This document shows positions 35,559 through 49,000 of a DNA stretch of 64,000 nucleotides, in pieces. The position numbers and the translations under genes were made by a program. The stretch is from Actinomortierella ambigua. Lineage: Eukaryota > Mortierellomycota > Mortierellomycetes > Mortierellales > Mortierellaceae. Every line of letters begins with the position of its first letter. Position 1 is the stretch's first letter. Location: NCBI GenBank assembly GCA_016098155.1, contig JAAAJB010000056.1, forward strand, positions 1 through 64,000, in the 5' to 3' direction. The notes beneath the pieces are model-generated. The model saw only the letters and a list, made by a program, of their open reading frames with translations. It was not told the DNA's origin and made no database searches.

Positions 35559-38500
35559 TCACACCGCAATCGTGAGCCCTTCAATAGGAGGGAGCTGAGG
35601 AGCCGCTGTCGGCGAAACAGGTGACTGTGTCGAGGAAGAAGGAGACGGTGCCGCCGTCTTGTTCATCTTGGACAAAGAACTCATCCGTGTGATGATCTTT
35701 GGTCGGGCAGAAGTCGTTGCCGTTGCCGTTGCCGTTGCGTTCGTCGTCGTCGTGAGTTTCTTGGCACTCGTGCGACGTTCCACCATCGGTGTCTTGCCTC
35801 CACTCACCGGCGGAGATGCAGGTGCACCGGCCCCGCCAACGCCCTTGTGTTCCGTCTCAAAGAAAAACTCACCCAGCAGCAACGGCTTGTTGCTGTTGAG
35901 CTTGTCCTGGCTTGCCCGCCTATTCATCGCCGTCGTGCCACCGCTGGCACCACCAGCACCAACAACACCTCGAAGGCTCCGCTTGCTCTCTGTTGACGTC
36001 CTTGCCGATCCCGGTCTCGAGCTTGGTCTAGGCCCTGCCCCTGTTGCTGTGGTGGTTGCTGTTGTGGTAGCTGCTGCTGCTGCTGCTGTCTTTGACCCTG
36101 CAGATACTGGCTTGGACCCTACTGGCGTCTTGAAGGACGCTGTGGTGGTCATCGTTGGCTTGGCCTTTGTGGGTGACCCTGTTTTTGAAGCCGCTGCCGA
36201 GGTTGTCGTGGTGGTGGTCTTTGACGAGGAAACAATAGGTATAATCGGCTCGGCGGCCGCAACCGATACCGTGGCCGTTGTTGTTGTTGTTGTTCCTGCT
36301 ACTGCTGATGCTGATGCTGCCGCAAAAGCCTGGGTGAGTCCACTGATCGACGTCGAAGGTGCTGTCGTCGTGGTTGTCACCACCGTCGCCATCGACCCGC
36401 TACTGACCACTGGGACGGCCGCCGTTGCCGTGCTCATGGTGGCCATCGTCGTCAGGTCCTCATCGTCGCATCGTCCTTCTGTTCCCACCTCACCATTCTG
36501 GCTACTTCCGCTGCTGTTATAGCTGGTAGCAACCGCGGCCGCAGCCGCCTCCGCCAACATCATCGACCGCATGAGCCGTGCCTCTTCATCCTCAGCCGAG
36601 CCCAGTGTGATCCCTCCTCCTCCTCCTCCTGCTGCTGCTACCGCTGCTACTGCTACTTCTGGCAAGTTGGTCGTGGTGGTGGTAGTGGTTGCGGTGGTGG
36701 CGATCGAGATGGCACTACCGCCCAACGGTCCCATGCTGGCGAAGGATGCTGAATGCTGGATCGAGGACGGTGGTGATGGTCCTCCTGCTGTTGCTGCTGC
36801 CGTAGCAGCCGCCATATCCGCGTGGGTATACAGTTCCCGTGCAGAGGGGGCGAGTAATGGCGGCTGTACTGGCAAGGATGAAGAAGATGTGACAATTCCT
36901 CCTGCTCCTAGTGGTACTGCTGCTCCTCCCATGATAAACAGCGGATGTGCACGAACGCGACCGCCATTCTTCTCCTCGTCATCGCCGCCGTCGCCATCCT
37001 CCATCAGCTCCTGCTTACTGCCGGCCGCTGCCTGTGCATTGGCAATCTCGGTCGCATAGGCCTCTGCAGGCGACGTGATTGAAGAGGAAGAGATACCACC
37101 ACCACCTGCAGCAGCAATATGAACACTCGACGCAGAGGGCGACGCGGTCGTACTAGTGCTGGTGCTACCATCGTCGCCATAGGTATAATCAAAGTCCTGC
37201 AACAGACCTCCCCAAACAATCTTGAGCCCCTTCTCTCGGCTCTCGGCCGTCTCGGCCGCATCGTAGAAGCCGCCGAGCAGGGCCTTGAAGAGGACGCTAC
37301 CGATCGACAGCGTCGGTGCAAAGACCACGCCCAGGTTCGAGATCGACATCTTGGTCTTGTGTGCATGGTTGGCGATCCTCGACAGGTGGTGGCACAGAAA
37401 GCTTAGCACCACATAGTTGTTACGGGGTAGCCGGATCAAGATGCCGCGTAGCGTGTGACAGATGTGGCGGTCGGTTGTCAGTATCGATTGGATTTGCTCC
37501 AGAATCACGGCCGGTAACAGTGGTGATGGCACTATTTTTTTTTTTTGTTGTTGTTGTTAGAGAGACAAAATAAAAGGGTCAAGTTCAGTATGCAACAAGA
37601 ACAAAAAAAAAAATGGACCGGGGCACCTCCTCCCCCACACACACAGAAAGGAGAGAGAGGGAGAGAGGGAGAGGGTAGGCGAGGGTGTAAGAGAGGTATG
37701 CATTTGCTAATACGACTAGGAGAGGGTAGAGATACCCAGGTAAGATGAGCAAACTAGCCAAGTTGTATGTCTGTGGGAACAAATACAGCAGCGGGCTATT
37801 GTTCGTATCCCCAATTTGGCCTATCAATCGAGTCTTTGCATTTCGATGGCGAAACAAATGTTCGCAGAGTTTTGATACGGCAGGAGAGGGGGGCGGGGGC
37901 AGGAGGTGAGGAGGTGACAGGAGAGAAAAGTAGAAGCACGCAAGAAAAGAAAGAAAAAAAAGGAGGTTGTGTGTGTGTGTGTATGTGTGAATGCTGCGCA
38001 TTCGACGACCCTCATCTAGCACGCGAGGTCTGATCGGGTAGGCACACTTACGTTCACGAAGGTAGAGCTTCAGAAGAGTCGCAATGTCGTTTGGATCGAG
38101 GTGGTCCATTGTCAGCAGGTTATGATCAGCCCCTGTGTCAAACTGTCTCTTGAGCTTTTGCACGCTGGCATGGCTCCCGGGCACTCTAGAAAAGACAATG
38201 AAGATGTGGCGTCAATATATAAATTTTACATATGAGCCAATGCCGTGGGATGCGAAGAGGCAGTGCATTTTTTTTTTTGGGTCCTTGCACGGTCAGTCTA
38301 GTCCAGCCCAGTCCAGTCCAGTCGACCATGTTGCTGTTGTTTTTTGTTCTACCACATTGACTCTCTCTCTCCAAGGCAACACAAGCAATAATGCACATTA
38401 TTTTTGCATGATGCGGTGTGTTTACTCTCTCTCTCTGTATGATCCTTTTTGTCTTACCGATACAGGCCCACCTCATCGACGCCCTTGGCTTCCAGGAACT

Positions 38501-40809
38501 CTGCACAGCGAAAGAGGATGGCAGGCACCATAGGCGTGCCGGGTATATGGGATCGCCGGATGGCATCTTCGAGACTGGCGCCAAAGATGGGCAGACCTGC
38601 GTCTGCAGCTGCGCCTTTGCCCAAAGAAGGCTCTGAGTCTAAGGAACCACACAAGGGTGTGAGGGTAAGCAACGGAATGTTAGAGACTGCGGGTGATTAC
38701 GTGCAAGAGATGCCGAGCGTCGTTGAACGCGGTGCCGAAGTATTGCCGGAGTTGAGGCAAGGGGGGAGGGGGATGCCGAGAAGAAGGAGGACTCGTAGTA
38801 GTAGTAGAAGTAGTATAGTAGTAGTAATGTGGGAGGAGGTCAGGGCTGGGTAGTAGGGTGGGAAGGTAGGCATGGGGGGGTGTGAGGGCGGGAGAATTGT
38901 CTCTCTTTCTTTTTCATCCATTCATTCATTCCCCCCCTTCTGTTATCCCCCCCCTGCTTCCTGCTTCTACTATCGACTCTATATTTCTGCATTTCGCATG
39001 GCATGGTGGCCCTTTGTTTGTTGCTGTAACAAATTGGGCTTGTGTTCAATGGCTCTCTGATAGCAAAGCATGAAGCCCATACACAACAAGTGTCTTTACA
39101 AGAGAGACACTGGGGAGAGACAGAGCGAGCGAGAGAGCTTGGATGTGGGCTTGTCCTTCCTCCCTCTCTCACTCCCCTCCTCCCCCTTCTCCTTTCCCCT
39201 CTTTGCCGGGCTTAGCAAGAGCACCCGGTATTGCGTGTCAACCGTCCGTCCTCTGAGCAGCTATTGTTGCACATTATATTTATCCACTCTCCTCGCCCAA
39301 AAAAGTTGATATAAAAAAAAGTGTGATGTGGCGCCGAGAAGAGAGAGCAAAAGACAAAGGAACGACGAAGCAAAACGATCGAGCAAGTGGCATCTCCATG
39401 TTAAAGTATGTATCTCTCGTTGCACCCTCATTCATTCTCCATCTCACTCAACTCACTCACTCACCCACTTTCCCTCACTCACTTTCCCTCTCTCTCTCGT
39501 TGTATATATCTGGCCCGCTCTCAGACTCTGGAGCTCTGCAAAGCACTGCAGCTGTTCAATCAAGCTTTTATCGCAAGAACCAGATAAATAAAAAATAAAA
39601 ACAAGCGCAATGAAAATGTTGGCCCTGTCTTGTGCGTGTTGGTCCATGGGGTACGGACAAAAGGGAAAAAAAAAAGGCAATGCAGGCCAAAGGGGAGAGA
39701 GAAAGAAGGAAAGAAAGAGAGTGGACGGTGGAGGGCATGGATGCTGCAGTGTATGCACAGCGCGCGTTCAACCTTTTTCCATTGTTGAACTCTTTTTTTT
39801 TTTTTTCCTCCGCCCTCGTTTTCTCTGGCTAGCTCTCGCTTTCCCCCACCTCCCTCCTCTCCCTCGTACGATAAGACCCCTTTCATTCATTCTAAAGACA
39901 CTTACTCTTTCGAGCTCGGCCCCAAGGCTTCTTGGATAGCATCTCGGCGCCTTTGGATCGCCATGAAATCATTGAGCTAGCAGAGGATGCCGAGGACAAG
40001 ACGCGTTCGCGTTCTTGTTGTTGTTGCTGTTGTTGTTGCTGCTGTTGTTGCTGTTGTTGTTGTTGTTGTTGTTGTTGCTGCTGTTGTTGTTGTCCTTGCC
40101 CACTGTTGCTATTGGTACTAGAGGTCGAGTTGGTGCTCTGTGATGTAGGAGGAGAAGAAGATGCTCCAAATTCCATGCTCTTCTTGTTGCCGAGCTGGAG
40201 GCTCGACTGCAGCTTCCGGAACGGATTGGAAAAGGCACTGGTGCCTCCACGAGGTGGTGGCATGATGGAGGCGCGTGAGGGAAAGGTGTGGAAGTGGTGG
40301 TTGTTCTGACTAGTCGTGTTCTGGAGGCCAGGCGCGTTGCTGATGCTGTTACTGTGATTGTTGCCGTTGTTCGTGATGCCGTTGTGGTGGTGATGGTGGT
40401 GGTGGTGGTGGTTGCTGCTACCCAAAGCGTTGAGGTTACTGGTATCAACGTCGTGTGCTGCGGGTGAGCCTTGCACAGGAGCAGAGGAGGAAAGGAGATG
40501 GAGGGTGTTGGTCGAGCGCGAGGCAAAGTTAATCAGATGAGTTGCAATTGAACTTCGCCGCGGACTTTGCTGGACTGATTCAAAGTGCTTGTTGTGGAGG
40601 ATCGAAATGTTGAATGGCCGCGACTTTTTGTTGGAGGAGAAGGATGCGATGGTGGGTGGGGGTAATGGCGGGGGGGATGAGCTGGTGATGCTGCAGGTGG
40701 TGTTGGTGCTGCCGACCGTGCTGGTGCTGCTAGTACTCAGAGGAGGAGGAGAAGAAGGTGCCTCTGTTGGCAACGGAGGAAGCGGAGGAGAGGAAGGAGA
40801 AGATGACAT
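35559..40809 (-). CDS. RhoGAP-domain protein
   Basis: Rho/Cdc42-family GTPase-activating protein. Exons in transcript order: 40809-39906, 38638-38458, 38185-38052, 37531-35559; phases close, giving 1063 aa. The N-terminal 300 residues are disordered (Pro/Ser-rich, His run, Gln tract) and contain FRKLQSSLQLGNKKSMEF. The RhoGAP domain is about residues 315-500: FGASLEDAIRR, FLEAKGVDEVGLYRVPGS with the arginine finger in GLYR, LKRQFDTGADHNL, DIATLLKLYLRELPSPLLP, and HKTKMSISNLGVVFAPTL. The C-terminal half is Thr/Ser/Ala-rich with no domain seen. Intron 1 is 1267 nt, among the longest in the window. The start at 40809 (GAAATGTC context) is preferred; a longer in-frame start at 40929 is possible. 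The exact target GTPase cannot be told. Confidence 0.88.
40011..40095 (-). repeat. CAG/CAA glutamine tract in RhoGAP exon 1
   Basis: TTG and CTG triplets on the + strand encode about 27 Gln on the minus strand. CAA and CAG are mixed. Confidence 0.9.
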
Positions 40810-41502
40810 TTCTCTTTCTGTCTTTATGTGGGGTGAATGGAGGAGGAGGAGGAGGGGGGGAGATGGTGTTTTTTTTCTTCTGTATTGTTCTTTGTATTGT
40901 ATTCTTGTGTAAGGACACACACACAGCACGGTGTTGGGAATGAGTGTATGTTGTGTTCAGGAGAGAGAGAAAGAGTATAGAGCGGTTCCTGAATGGCACA
41001 CACACACGCTGTGTTCCACCAGATAGCCTACTATGCCGTTAAAAAAACACAACGGTCGGGAAAAAGGGGTGGCAAAGGGATAACGACTGATAAAAAAAAA
41101 AGTAGTCGCTGCTGATGAGGCTCGGGGCAGAATGTGGGAGCTGAATTGGGTGAATGCGTATGGTCGTGAAAGTGGGAATGTGGAATTGCGTCTCGAGGGG
41201 AGAGAGAAAGAAAGAGAGAAAGAGAAAGAGAGAGAGAGTGAGAGAGTGAATATACCCTGGGTAAAACGACTACTAAAAAGGGAGTGTGTGAAAAGAGAGT
41301 AGAAGAGGGTGTTTCAGTCTTTAGCTTCTTGTAAAGAGCTTTCTCTATGTCTCGGCTTGCAATGAATGGAATGATGGTGAATTCACATTCAGAAGAGGAA
41401 GAAGAGAAGGGGAAGAGAGAGAGATGACTTGTCTGTTTTCCAGGTGAGAAAAAGAAAAAAAGAAAAAAACCCTCAGCATCAGAACCAACAGACACTTGCA
41501 CA

Positions 41503-41525
41503 CACACACACACACACACAGACAC
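41503..41525. repeat. (CA)n microsatellite
   Basis: About ten CA units upstream of the RhoGAP gene. Confidence 0.9.
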
Positions 41526-41961
41526 GCACGCAGTACACAACACACGCCTCGCCGAGCCTAGCCTAGCTTTGTGGTGGTGGTGGTGGTGGTGGTGGTGCTT
41601 GTGTATGTGGAGTGACTGGGGAGGTGCGTGTCTCCGTGCCCCTAACCTTGCGCACTACACTAATGCTTGTCTCTTGTTGTACGTACCTATTGAATTATTT
41701 GGGTGAGGCCCAAAGACGAATTGAATTGAACGAATTGGGGTAGTCCATTGATGTGTCGGCCAATCAGAGTGCTTCACCGATATTGCCTTCAGTGGTTTGG
41801 CTGATGATTCTGACACAGGACAAGGGAACTGTGCGCATGAACAATCACCACTGATCATCAGTACCCTTTTTTGCCTTCCTTTGCGTTCCTTTGCCTTCTT
41901 TTGAGAAGAGATACGCCCCTATACAGTAACCTTTTTGTCTTTTTCTTTCTTTTTCCTTCTT

Positions 41962-41967
<6 letters not shown>

Positions 41968-42006
<39 letters not shown>

Positions 42007-42030
42007 TTTTCTCTCTCTCTCTCACTCTAA
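41968..42030. repeat. (CT)n-rich run
   Basis: CTCTCT repeats, lightly interrupted by T and G. Confidence 0.85.
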
Positions 42031-42765
42031 TGCAGCAATCCCATCCTATAGATGCAAGAAAGGAAAAAAAAAAAAGATGCTATCAAGTGGGTTCGCCCTA
42101 TTCGCCGGGAAGAGGGGGGGGGATGGAGAGAAAAGAGCAGAGAGTAAACACGACGACGACAACGACGACAATGACAACGACGAGGACGAGGACGAGGAGG
42201 AGGAAGGAAGGAAAGCAAAGCAATCGGGCTGCAAAAAAAAGAAGGGGTGGTTTGTGTACGTAGATAGGTCCATTGACGGTAAAACAAGTTGAAGCCTTCT
42301 TGGATTCGTCGGGTTCAAAAGGCCCAGTTGGTCGGGAATGTCTCCACAAAAAGCACAGGAGAGGCTCTTTTTTTTATTTAGGAATGTGGTCATGTACCAT
42401 GTAAGGGATTAAAATAAAAAATAGCAGCATAGACAGATACGCAAGTGGGATCCGTTGCCGATGAGTTTGCTAGTGTTTGACCTCCTCTTAGTCTAGCTGC
42501 CTTCTCTCTCTATCTTTATTATTGTTTTTTCTTTCTTTCTTTCTTTCTCTCTCTCAGCTGTCATTGTGCGGGTCCAAACGGGCTCGAAATTCAGATGGAG
42601 GGGGCCTCACCACATTGCATCGCAGTGTAGATATGAGCAGGTTTGTCCGAAGAGTGCCAAAAATGATTGTTTCTTACCACAACGGCGATCAGCCGTAGCA
42701 GAGTAACACGGATACGTGTAACGAACAAAGAGAGTGATGTTTATTGTGGTTTCTTTTCTGTTTTA

Positions 42766-45760
42766 TCATGGTGTAGACTCCTTCTCTTTCTTCTCTTTCC
42801 GCTTTTCTTTCTTCTCCTTCTTCTCCTTCTTGTCCTTCTTCTCTTTCTTGCGTTCTGTCTCTTCATCGCTGGTCTCCTCTGCCTTGCGCTTCTTGCTGTC
42901 GCTGTCGTTCTTCGAGTCTTTGTCGTCGCCGCTAGCGCTCTTGGCCAGTCTCTTCTTCTCCTTCTTCTTGTCCTGCTTCTTCTTGTTCTTCAGCTTCTTC
43001 TTCTCTTCTTCTTCCTCGTGTGCCATACGGGCTTGCTCCTCTTCTTCCCGGAGCTTCTTCTCCTGTTCTCGCCGTCTCCAACGAGCTGGGTCCCACAGCT
43101 TATCGACAGGCTGCTTCGTCAGCTGTGTCTTGAGCTTGTTTCGGAACTGCTGCAGTCGCTTCTTCTTGGACATGCGTTGAATGTCATGCTCCTCCTCTTC
43201 TGGACGGCGGTATGGTGCAAACTTCTTCAGCGACACAAACTCGTTCAGGTCCTTGTCGTCCGCCAACAGGATTTCAACCGGTGTCAGGCCATACGCCGTC
43301 GACTTGACCTTTGAGTACTTGAACCGTGTTGGTGTATCTCCAATCTAACATTAAGATAAAAAAAAAAGTACCAACGGCCATGTAGTGAGTTAACTGGGGG
43401 GCATTAGAACATCATTCCGTTTCCTTTTCCTTCTCTCCCCTAGTTTTTCCTCTTCTCTCTCTCTCTCACACACACTCTCTTTTTTTTTTTTTTTTTGCCG
43501 CCCCAGCCCAAATGAAAGCATTGGAAAAAAAGGGAACGTCCCAACGGACATGTACATGCATGTCCACCCAAAAAAAATGTCTCGGGTCCTCCCCCCTCCG
43601 CCCTCCGCCCTCACCACTCCCCACCCCTTCCTTGTATTTTTTTTTGCTTACCATATCCTCATAGTCCAGTTGGTAGTACTCGTCCAAGTACTCATTAAAG
43701 GCCTTCTTGCCCTTATCGGCATCCAGCGTACTCCTTGAAGCGGCAATGGCTTCAACGGCCGTCTTGTAAGGTGTGCCCTTCTTGGACAACTTCTTGGCCT
43801 CCTTCTCGACCAACTCGCGCTCCTTCTTACTCAGCTTCTTACTCTTGTCGTTCGTCGCGCCGTAGTTCTCGCCGCCGGGCATATAGTCCGCATCCATCAT
43901 GATGTCCTCGTCTTCTCCGCCATAGCCATAATCCTCCTCGCCATCATAGCCATAGTCCTCCTCGCCTTCATAGCCTTCATACTGCTCGTCGTAGCCTTCC
44001 TCGCCCTCGGGATACGCGTCGGCGTCCTCGCCCTGTGCATCGGCGTCCTCGTCCTCATCGTCACCGCCTTGGAGCGCAGCCTCTTCTCCATCCTCGTACA
44101 TGCCGGTATCGATATCGTCGTCATCAAAGACGGGCTTCACATTCTCATCGGCCTCATAGTACTGATCGCTAAACATGTCATGCATCTTCTTGTCGTACTC
44201 GTCGGGGTTGAAGTCGGCCTCGAGATCAATCTCGTCAAAGCCGACAGTGGCATTGCCCGTGATCTCCTGGATCTTCTTGAGCTTCTCAAAGATCTCTTGC
44301 TTCTTTTCGTTCTTGAGACGCTTGAGCTCCTCTTGCTTCCGCAGCGCCTGCTCCGCCTTGCGCTCCTTCTTGCGTTCACGCTGCTTCTTGCGTCGGTCGT
44401 CCTTGTTACGCACCGAGTCGTCGATGGTGCGCGCGTAGCCCATCAAGTTCTCGGCATTGCTAGGGTTGGGGAAGGGGGGGGGGAAAGAAGAGGGCAAAAT
44501 TTCGGTGCAAGGTTAGAACCGTGGCATAGCGTACGTGTTGTTGTCGGTGATGCGGATGTGTATACACCCTATTCCTTTTCTTTTGTGAGAGGAAGAAAGA
44601 AGAAAGAAGAAAGAAAAAATCACTTACGCATCTTCATATCGGAAGTTGTACTTGGACTCCCATTCCTCGGCAGCATCGAGCTCGTCCTCCGACTTTTCGA
44701 GATTGTCCAGCTCATCCTCACGCACAATCTCCTTGTAATGCGGCGTCTTCTTTTGGTTCTTATCGATCCAGCCGCGGTTGAGGATATAGTCCATCAGGAA
44801 AGCCTCGTCCTGGTCCATCTTGGGGTTGTTCTTGTAGGCTTGCCAGTCCTGGAAGGCCTCGGCGCCGCCCTTCTTGGAGCCCATGCTCTCCATCAGGAAA
44901 CGCTTGTAGTCGTCCTCCTCCGCATCCTCGTCCTCCTTGGTCTTGGCCTTTTGCGTGAAGAACGAGTCGGCGTCCTCATCACCCTCATCATCCTCGTCAT
45001 CCTCATCGCCAAAGGCATTGCGCATCTCCTTCTTCAGGTGCTCCTGTTGTTCGACATAGGTCATCTCCGACTCTTGCTTGTTCTTTGTCGTCTTCTTGTC
45101 CTTTTGACCCGCAGCGGCCGCCGTTGTCGCCTTCTTCACTTCCTCCTCCTCATCGACCATGCCGCCGTCCTCCAACAGGACCTTACGGTGGTAGTCCTTG
45201 AGGGTGACGGGCTTGTTGGCCTTGGCCTGCTCCTGCTTCTCCTTCCATTCCTTGCGCGCGTTCTCCATCTCCTCTGGAATGAAGAAATAGTTGGCGGCCT
45301 CGTAGATCTTGGGGTCCTTGGACCGGATCAAGCCAATGGTGCGCATGATCTGGCCATCGAGCTCTGGCGTGATCAGCTCGCCCGTCTCGTCCTCCTCCTC
45401 GTCCTCTTCCGAGTCGTCGTCCAGGTCATAGTCGAGATCGGCCTTCTTGCTGAAGCCGTATTTGTGTTGACGCTGCGCAATCTTTTCCAAGTCTTCTTCA
45501 TCTAGGTCTGCGCCATATTTGTCGCGAACTGAAAGAAGGAAAAAAAAAATATAAAGAGAAATGGGGGGGGGGGGGTGGGGTCAGTATTGGAAAAGAGCGG
45601 GATTATCAGATATGAATTTCATCAAGGAACAAAAAAAGGTAAGGGAGAGGGGAGGAGTTGACATACTATGCGATAGTTCTTGTGACTTTTTGGAGTGCTG
45701 ATAACGGTCAGCATACTCCTTGTTGATGGTGAACTTGATTTCCTCGCCGTCAGAGTCCAT
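42766..45760 (-). CDS. KRI1: Kri1 ribosome-biogenesis factor
   Basis: Nucleolar protein needed for 40S subunit assembly, a partner of Krr1 in yeast. Exons in transcript order: 45760-45667, 45528-44628, 44459-43652, 43344-42766; phases close, giving 793 aa. The N-terminus KFTINKEYADRYQ followed by DKYG is characteristic. Kri1 hallmarks include FFTQK, EAFLMDYILNRGWID, ESKYNFRYEDANAENLMGYARTIDDSVR across the exon 2-3 junction, RKERKAEQALRKQEELKRLKN, and the Kri1 C-terminal segment LDEYYQLDYEDMIGDTPTRFKYSKV across the exon 3-4 junction. Acidic runs and a Lys/Glu-rich tail (KKEKKDKKEKK) are usual for nucleolar proteins. It is slightly longer than yeast Kri1 because of acidic insertions (about residues 480-560). 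Confidence 0.94.
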
Positions 45761-45782
45761 TGTGTCCTGAATGGTGTAATGT

Positions 45783-45802
45783 CTAAAAAAAAAAAAAAAA
45801 AA
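45783..45802. repeat. Poly-A tract upstream of the KRI1 start
   Basis: About 20 A on the + strand, equal to poly-T on the KRI1 sense strand 20-40 nt before the ATG. It may be a poly(dA:dT) promoter element. Confidence 0.8.
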
Positions 45803-46030
45803 AGCGACATCTCTCACCTTTCCCAAATGCAAACAAAAAACATTGTAGCAGTCACTTTTTTCTTTTTTTTCTTTTTTTTTCTATTCTTCTTTTTTGGCCC
45901 TGAGCGGGGTGGCGGCTGCTGTCCAAAAGCCCCGTTCGGTCCCTGTTCGAACAATAGCAAGAGGCAACACGATCATCGTTTTTCGTGAGAGTTTATTTTA
46001 TCTTATTTTATTTTGTTTTGTTGTTACATT

Positions 46031-49000
46031 TTATCGAGATGCAAGTCGAGCTCGGAGCGATGCTGGCTTGGCTGGCACCATCGGAGGCAGTCCCAACCCG
46101 CCAGCCCTGACGCGGAGGCCGCCCTCCCGTTTGTCCACCGTCTCTCCCACTGGAGCGACTGGGCTGGATCCTACGACAAAGCTAGGGATAGCCCTGGTGG
46201 TCGTCGTCGTTGTGGTCGTCATCGTGGTCCAGGTCGTCTTCTTGATCGACGCTGGTCCCTCGGAGCTGCTGCTGGTGCTCTCCTCACTGTCTGCGCGAAC
46301 CAAAGTGCTCCGGCTTGTGCTCGACGATGACAGTGGCTTTTGATCCTCCTTCTCCTCCTCCTCCTCCTCCTCCTCCTCCTCCTTCTCCTCCTTTCCTTCT
46401 TCCTCCTCTTCCTCCTGGACTGTCTCGACTGCTATCACCGATGCCTGCTCAGACGTCTCCTTGTCAGGTGAGGCCGACGGCGTGCTCGTGGCAGTGGCGG
46501 CAGCGCCCCCATCGAAATGCACCACAATCTCCTCCAGCGACACCGGGTGGATGATCACCTTGGTGTGGCCCAAGACTCCAAACGTCGACATGGGCCGCGC
46601 CGCTGGCCGCGGGGCCGGGCGAAGAGGTCCCGGTCGTGGTGTGATCTTGGGTGGGGTTGCAAGCTTTGGTGCTGTAGGCGTTTCGGTGCGTGCTGGAGAA
46701 GGCGCTCGTTCGAATCCTCGAGATGTAGTGATCACCGATGCGGATTCCTTCTTCTCCTCGTCTTGCTCCTTCTCCTTGAGTGGCTGCTTCGCTGCTCTTC
46801 CTGTTGTTGTTGTTGTTGTCGTTGCCGCGCCTGCCACACCGATCATCCTCAGGTTCCGGGTGCGCCTATGGAGAGTTTCCTCCTCCTCCTCCTCTTCTTC
46901 CTCTCCCTCTTCGCCGTCGTCTTCCCGTTTCTTCTTCTCTTCCTCCTCCTCCACTGGATGTCGGTGGTCGTCAACCGTGATTTGGCGCGCTTTAGAGCTT
47001 GAAGAATTACCGCTGACAGGTCTTGGCCTAGGCATCATCGCCGCTGCTGTTCGTCCTTTCGACGCAGGCGCAGGTGCTACATCTTCCAGTCTCTCGGCCT
47101 CTGCCTCCTCTGCATCAGCTTCCTGCTCTTCCTTGTTCTTCTTCTTCTTCATCATCTTCTTATCCACCTCCTCCTGTTCCTCAGTATCGCTCTCCCGATT
47201 GTCACAGAGTGCAGCGCTGGCAGCGGCCTGCTCCTCCGGTGTCAGGATCGCCTGAGGTCCCCGAAGCTTCAGCTCCTTACTGGGGCTTGCACGGATCTGA
47301 GGCAAGTTTAGTCCTGCTGCTGCTGACGACGAAGACGACGACAAAGAGGAGGAAGAGGTGGGTGGTAGTGGCAAAGTCAAAGGAGGAGCGCTTCCAGCCG
47401 TGGATACACTGACTCCAGCTACAGCTGCAGCTGTAGTGCAGACGGTAGTAGCGCCGCCACTCAAAGGCGGAGCCGAAGAAGAAGAGGTCTCGGATCCCTG
47501 AGAGACATGGCCTGGTCCAAAACCATACTCGTGGCCCATGTTGGAATGGGAGTAGACCACATAGTTCTGGTGTTGCTGTTGATAGTGCTGTTGATGATGC
47601 TGTTGCTGTTGTTGTTGTTGTTGTTGCTGTTGGCCTTGGAACGGTGGAACATGATGAGTCTGGGTTGGATATGACCCTTGGTGATGTTGAGGTGGATACA
47701 TGGCAGGTACGTTTTGCTGGTAAGGGGCAGCAGCAGCGGACGTGTTCATCTCCGGTCCTCCTCCTCCTTGGAAGTAGTGCTGTTGTTGCTGTTGCTGTCC
47801 TGGATGCCACCCAGCCACGCCATTTGGGGTTCCCTGCTGATGCTGTTGCTGTGGATAAGAACCATCCGGGCTTGCCACCATACCACCAAAACCACCAGGG
47901 CCATTCGCGGGTCCGTACATTTGGGAGGGGTAGCCTTGCTGCTGGTGGTGGTATCCAAAGTGTTGCTGTTGTTGCTGTTGGTCCTGTTGTTGGGGTGGGT
48001 ATCCTCCTTGCATCGACCCAACATCCTGCTGGAAGTATGGCTGTTGCTGCTGCTGCTCGTGTTGCTGATGGTATAGGTGTTGCTGCTGGAGATAAAGTTG
48101 TTGCTGTTGCTGTTGCTGTATCATCAGCTCGCGCTCCATCTCCTCGTTCTGACGTCGTAGTCGTTCCAGTTCCTCTTGTTGCGCACGGTGAGCCAGTAGA
48201 TCCTGCTCTGTCACAAGCTTGGGTGGATACAGAGCTGGAACTGCTTGCTCAGGCCCATCTTTAGTCGGATCGTCCCCATGATATAGGATCGGGACTGGCA
48301 TCTGTATCGCGTGCATTGCTCCATGGCCTGGATGAAGTGAAGGTGGTGGCGCCAGTGGCGGCATTGGCGCACTATGTGGGTACATGGCTGGAGGGTGGGC
48401 CATATCGGGAGGCTGAGATCGGCCTTGTGAGTGTGGTGGTGCTGGTAATGCCGGTAACGTTGGTGGTATTGGTACAGAAGCTTGAGGTTTGTGTGAGGTA
48501 TGTGGTGGAGCGGGTGGCTCGATCGCGCTATCCTCCGTGCCAGGAGCAAGGGGCCGTCGTCGAATCAGGGGGGTGGAAGGAGCATCCGCGTCCTGGTGGT
48601 AATGATGATGAGGAGGAGGAAGGTGTGCTGCCCCTTCAGTGGTATTGTCATCGTCGACTACGGTTTCCTCCTCCTGTACTGCGACTTGAAAGGCGGCAGG
48701 CGACTCTGCATGTATTCTCTTCACGTACAACTCTGCATAAGTTGGTGGCACAGCCGTGATGGGTGCTATTGGTTGGAAAAAAAAGGAGAATATTAATAAC
48801 TCGTTTAACCTTGACAGGGGTCAGAAACACAAACCACATAATTCAAAGTTTTCCCTCTTACCTGATTGAAATGTGCGTCTGTTCGAGCGAGAGCTTCCAG
48901 GCTGGTGGGATGAAGATGCTAAGGCTGCTGCGGTGGCGGTGGTTTGCTGTTGTTGCTGCTGTTGCTGCTGGCGAAGCTCCTCAGCTTTGCGAGCTTGTTC

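Larger units (their letters stand above)
40810..42765. promoter_or_regulatory. Long 5' region of the RhoGAP gene and 3' flank of KRI1
   Basis: No supported gene in about 1.95 kb. It contains GA-rich blocks (41195-41290, 41395-41470), (CA)n at 41503-41525, (GGT)n at 41573-41596 and (CT)n at 41968-42030. Seen from the minus strand the GA blocks are CT-rich leaders of the RhoGAP gene. A minus-strand segment at about 42240-42350 (PTGPFEPDESKK in one frame) looked protein-like but has no good donor or partner exon. Confidence 0.5.

Noticed and set aside
35659..36522. Plus-strand frame of 287 codons rich in Val and Ala
   Set aside because: Antisense of the Thr/Ala/Ser-rich RhoGAP tail.
41871..42263. 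Plus-strand 130-codon frame
   Set aside because: Consists of CT repeats followed by GAC/GAG repeats, with no conserved segment or splice evidence.
44069..45505. Long + strand open frame (478 codons) over the KRI1 gene
   Set aside because: It is antisense to a well-supported KRI1 exon; its Leu/Val/Ile runs mirror Glu/Asp/Lys codons of the real gene.
46461..47255. Plus-strand frame of 264 codons
   Set aside because: Antisense of the Glu- and Thr-rich part of the Gln-rich protein.
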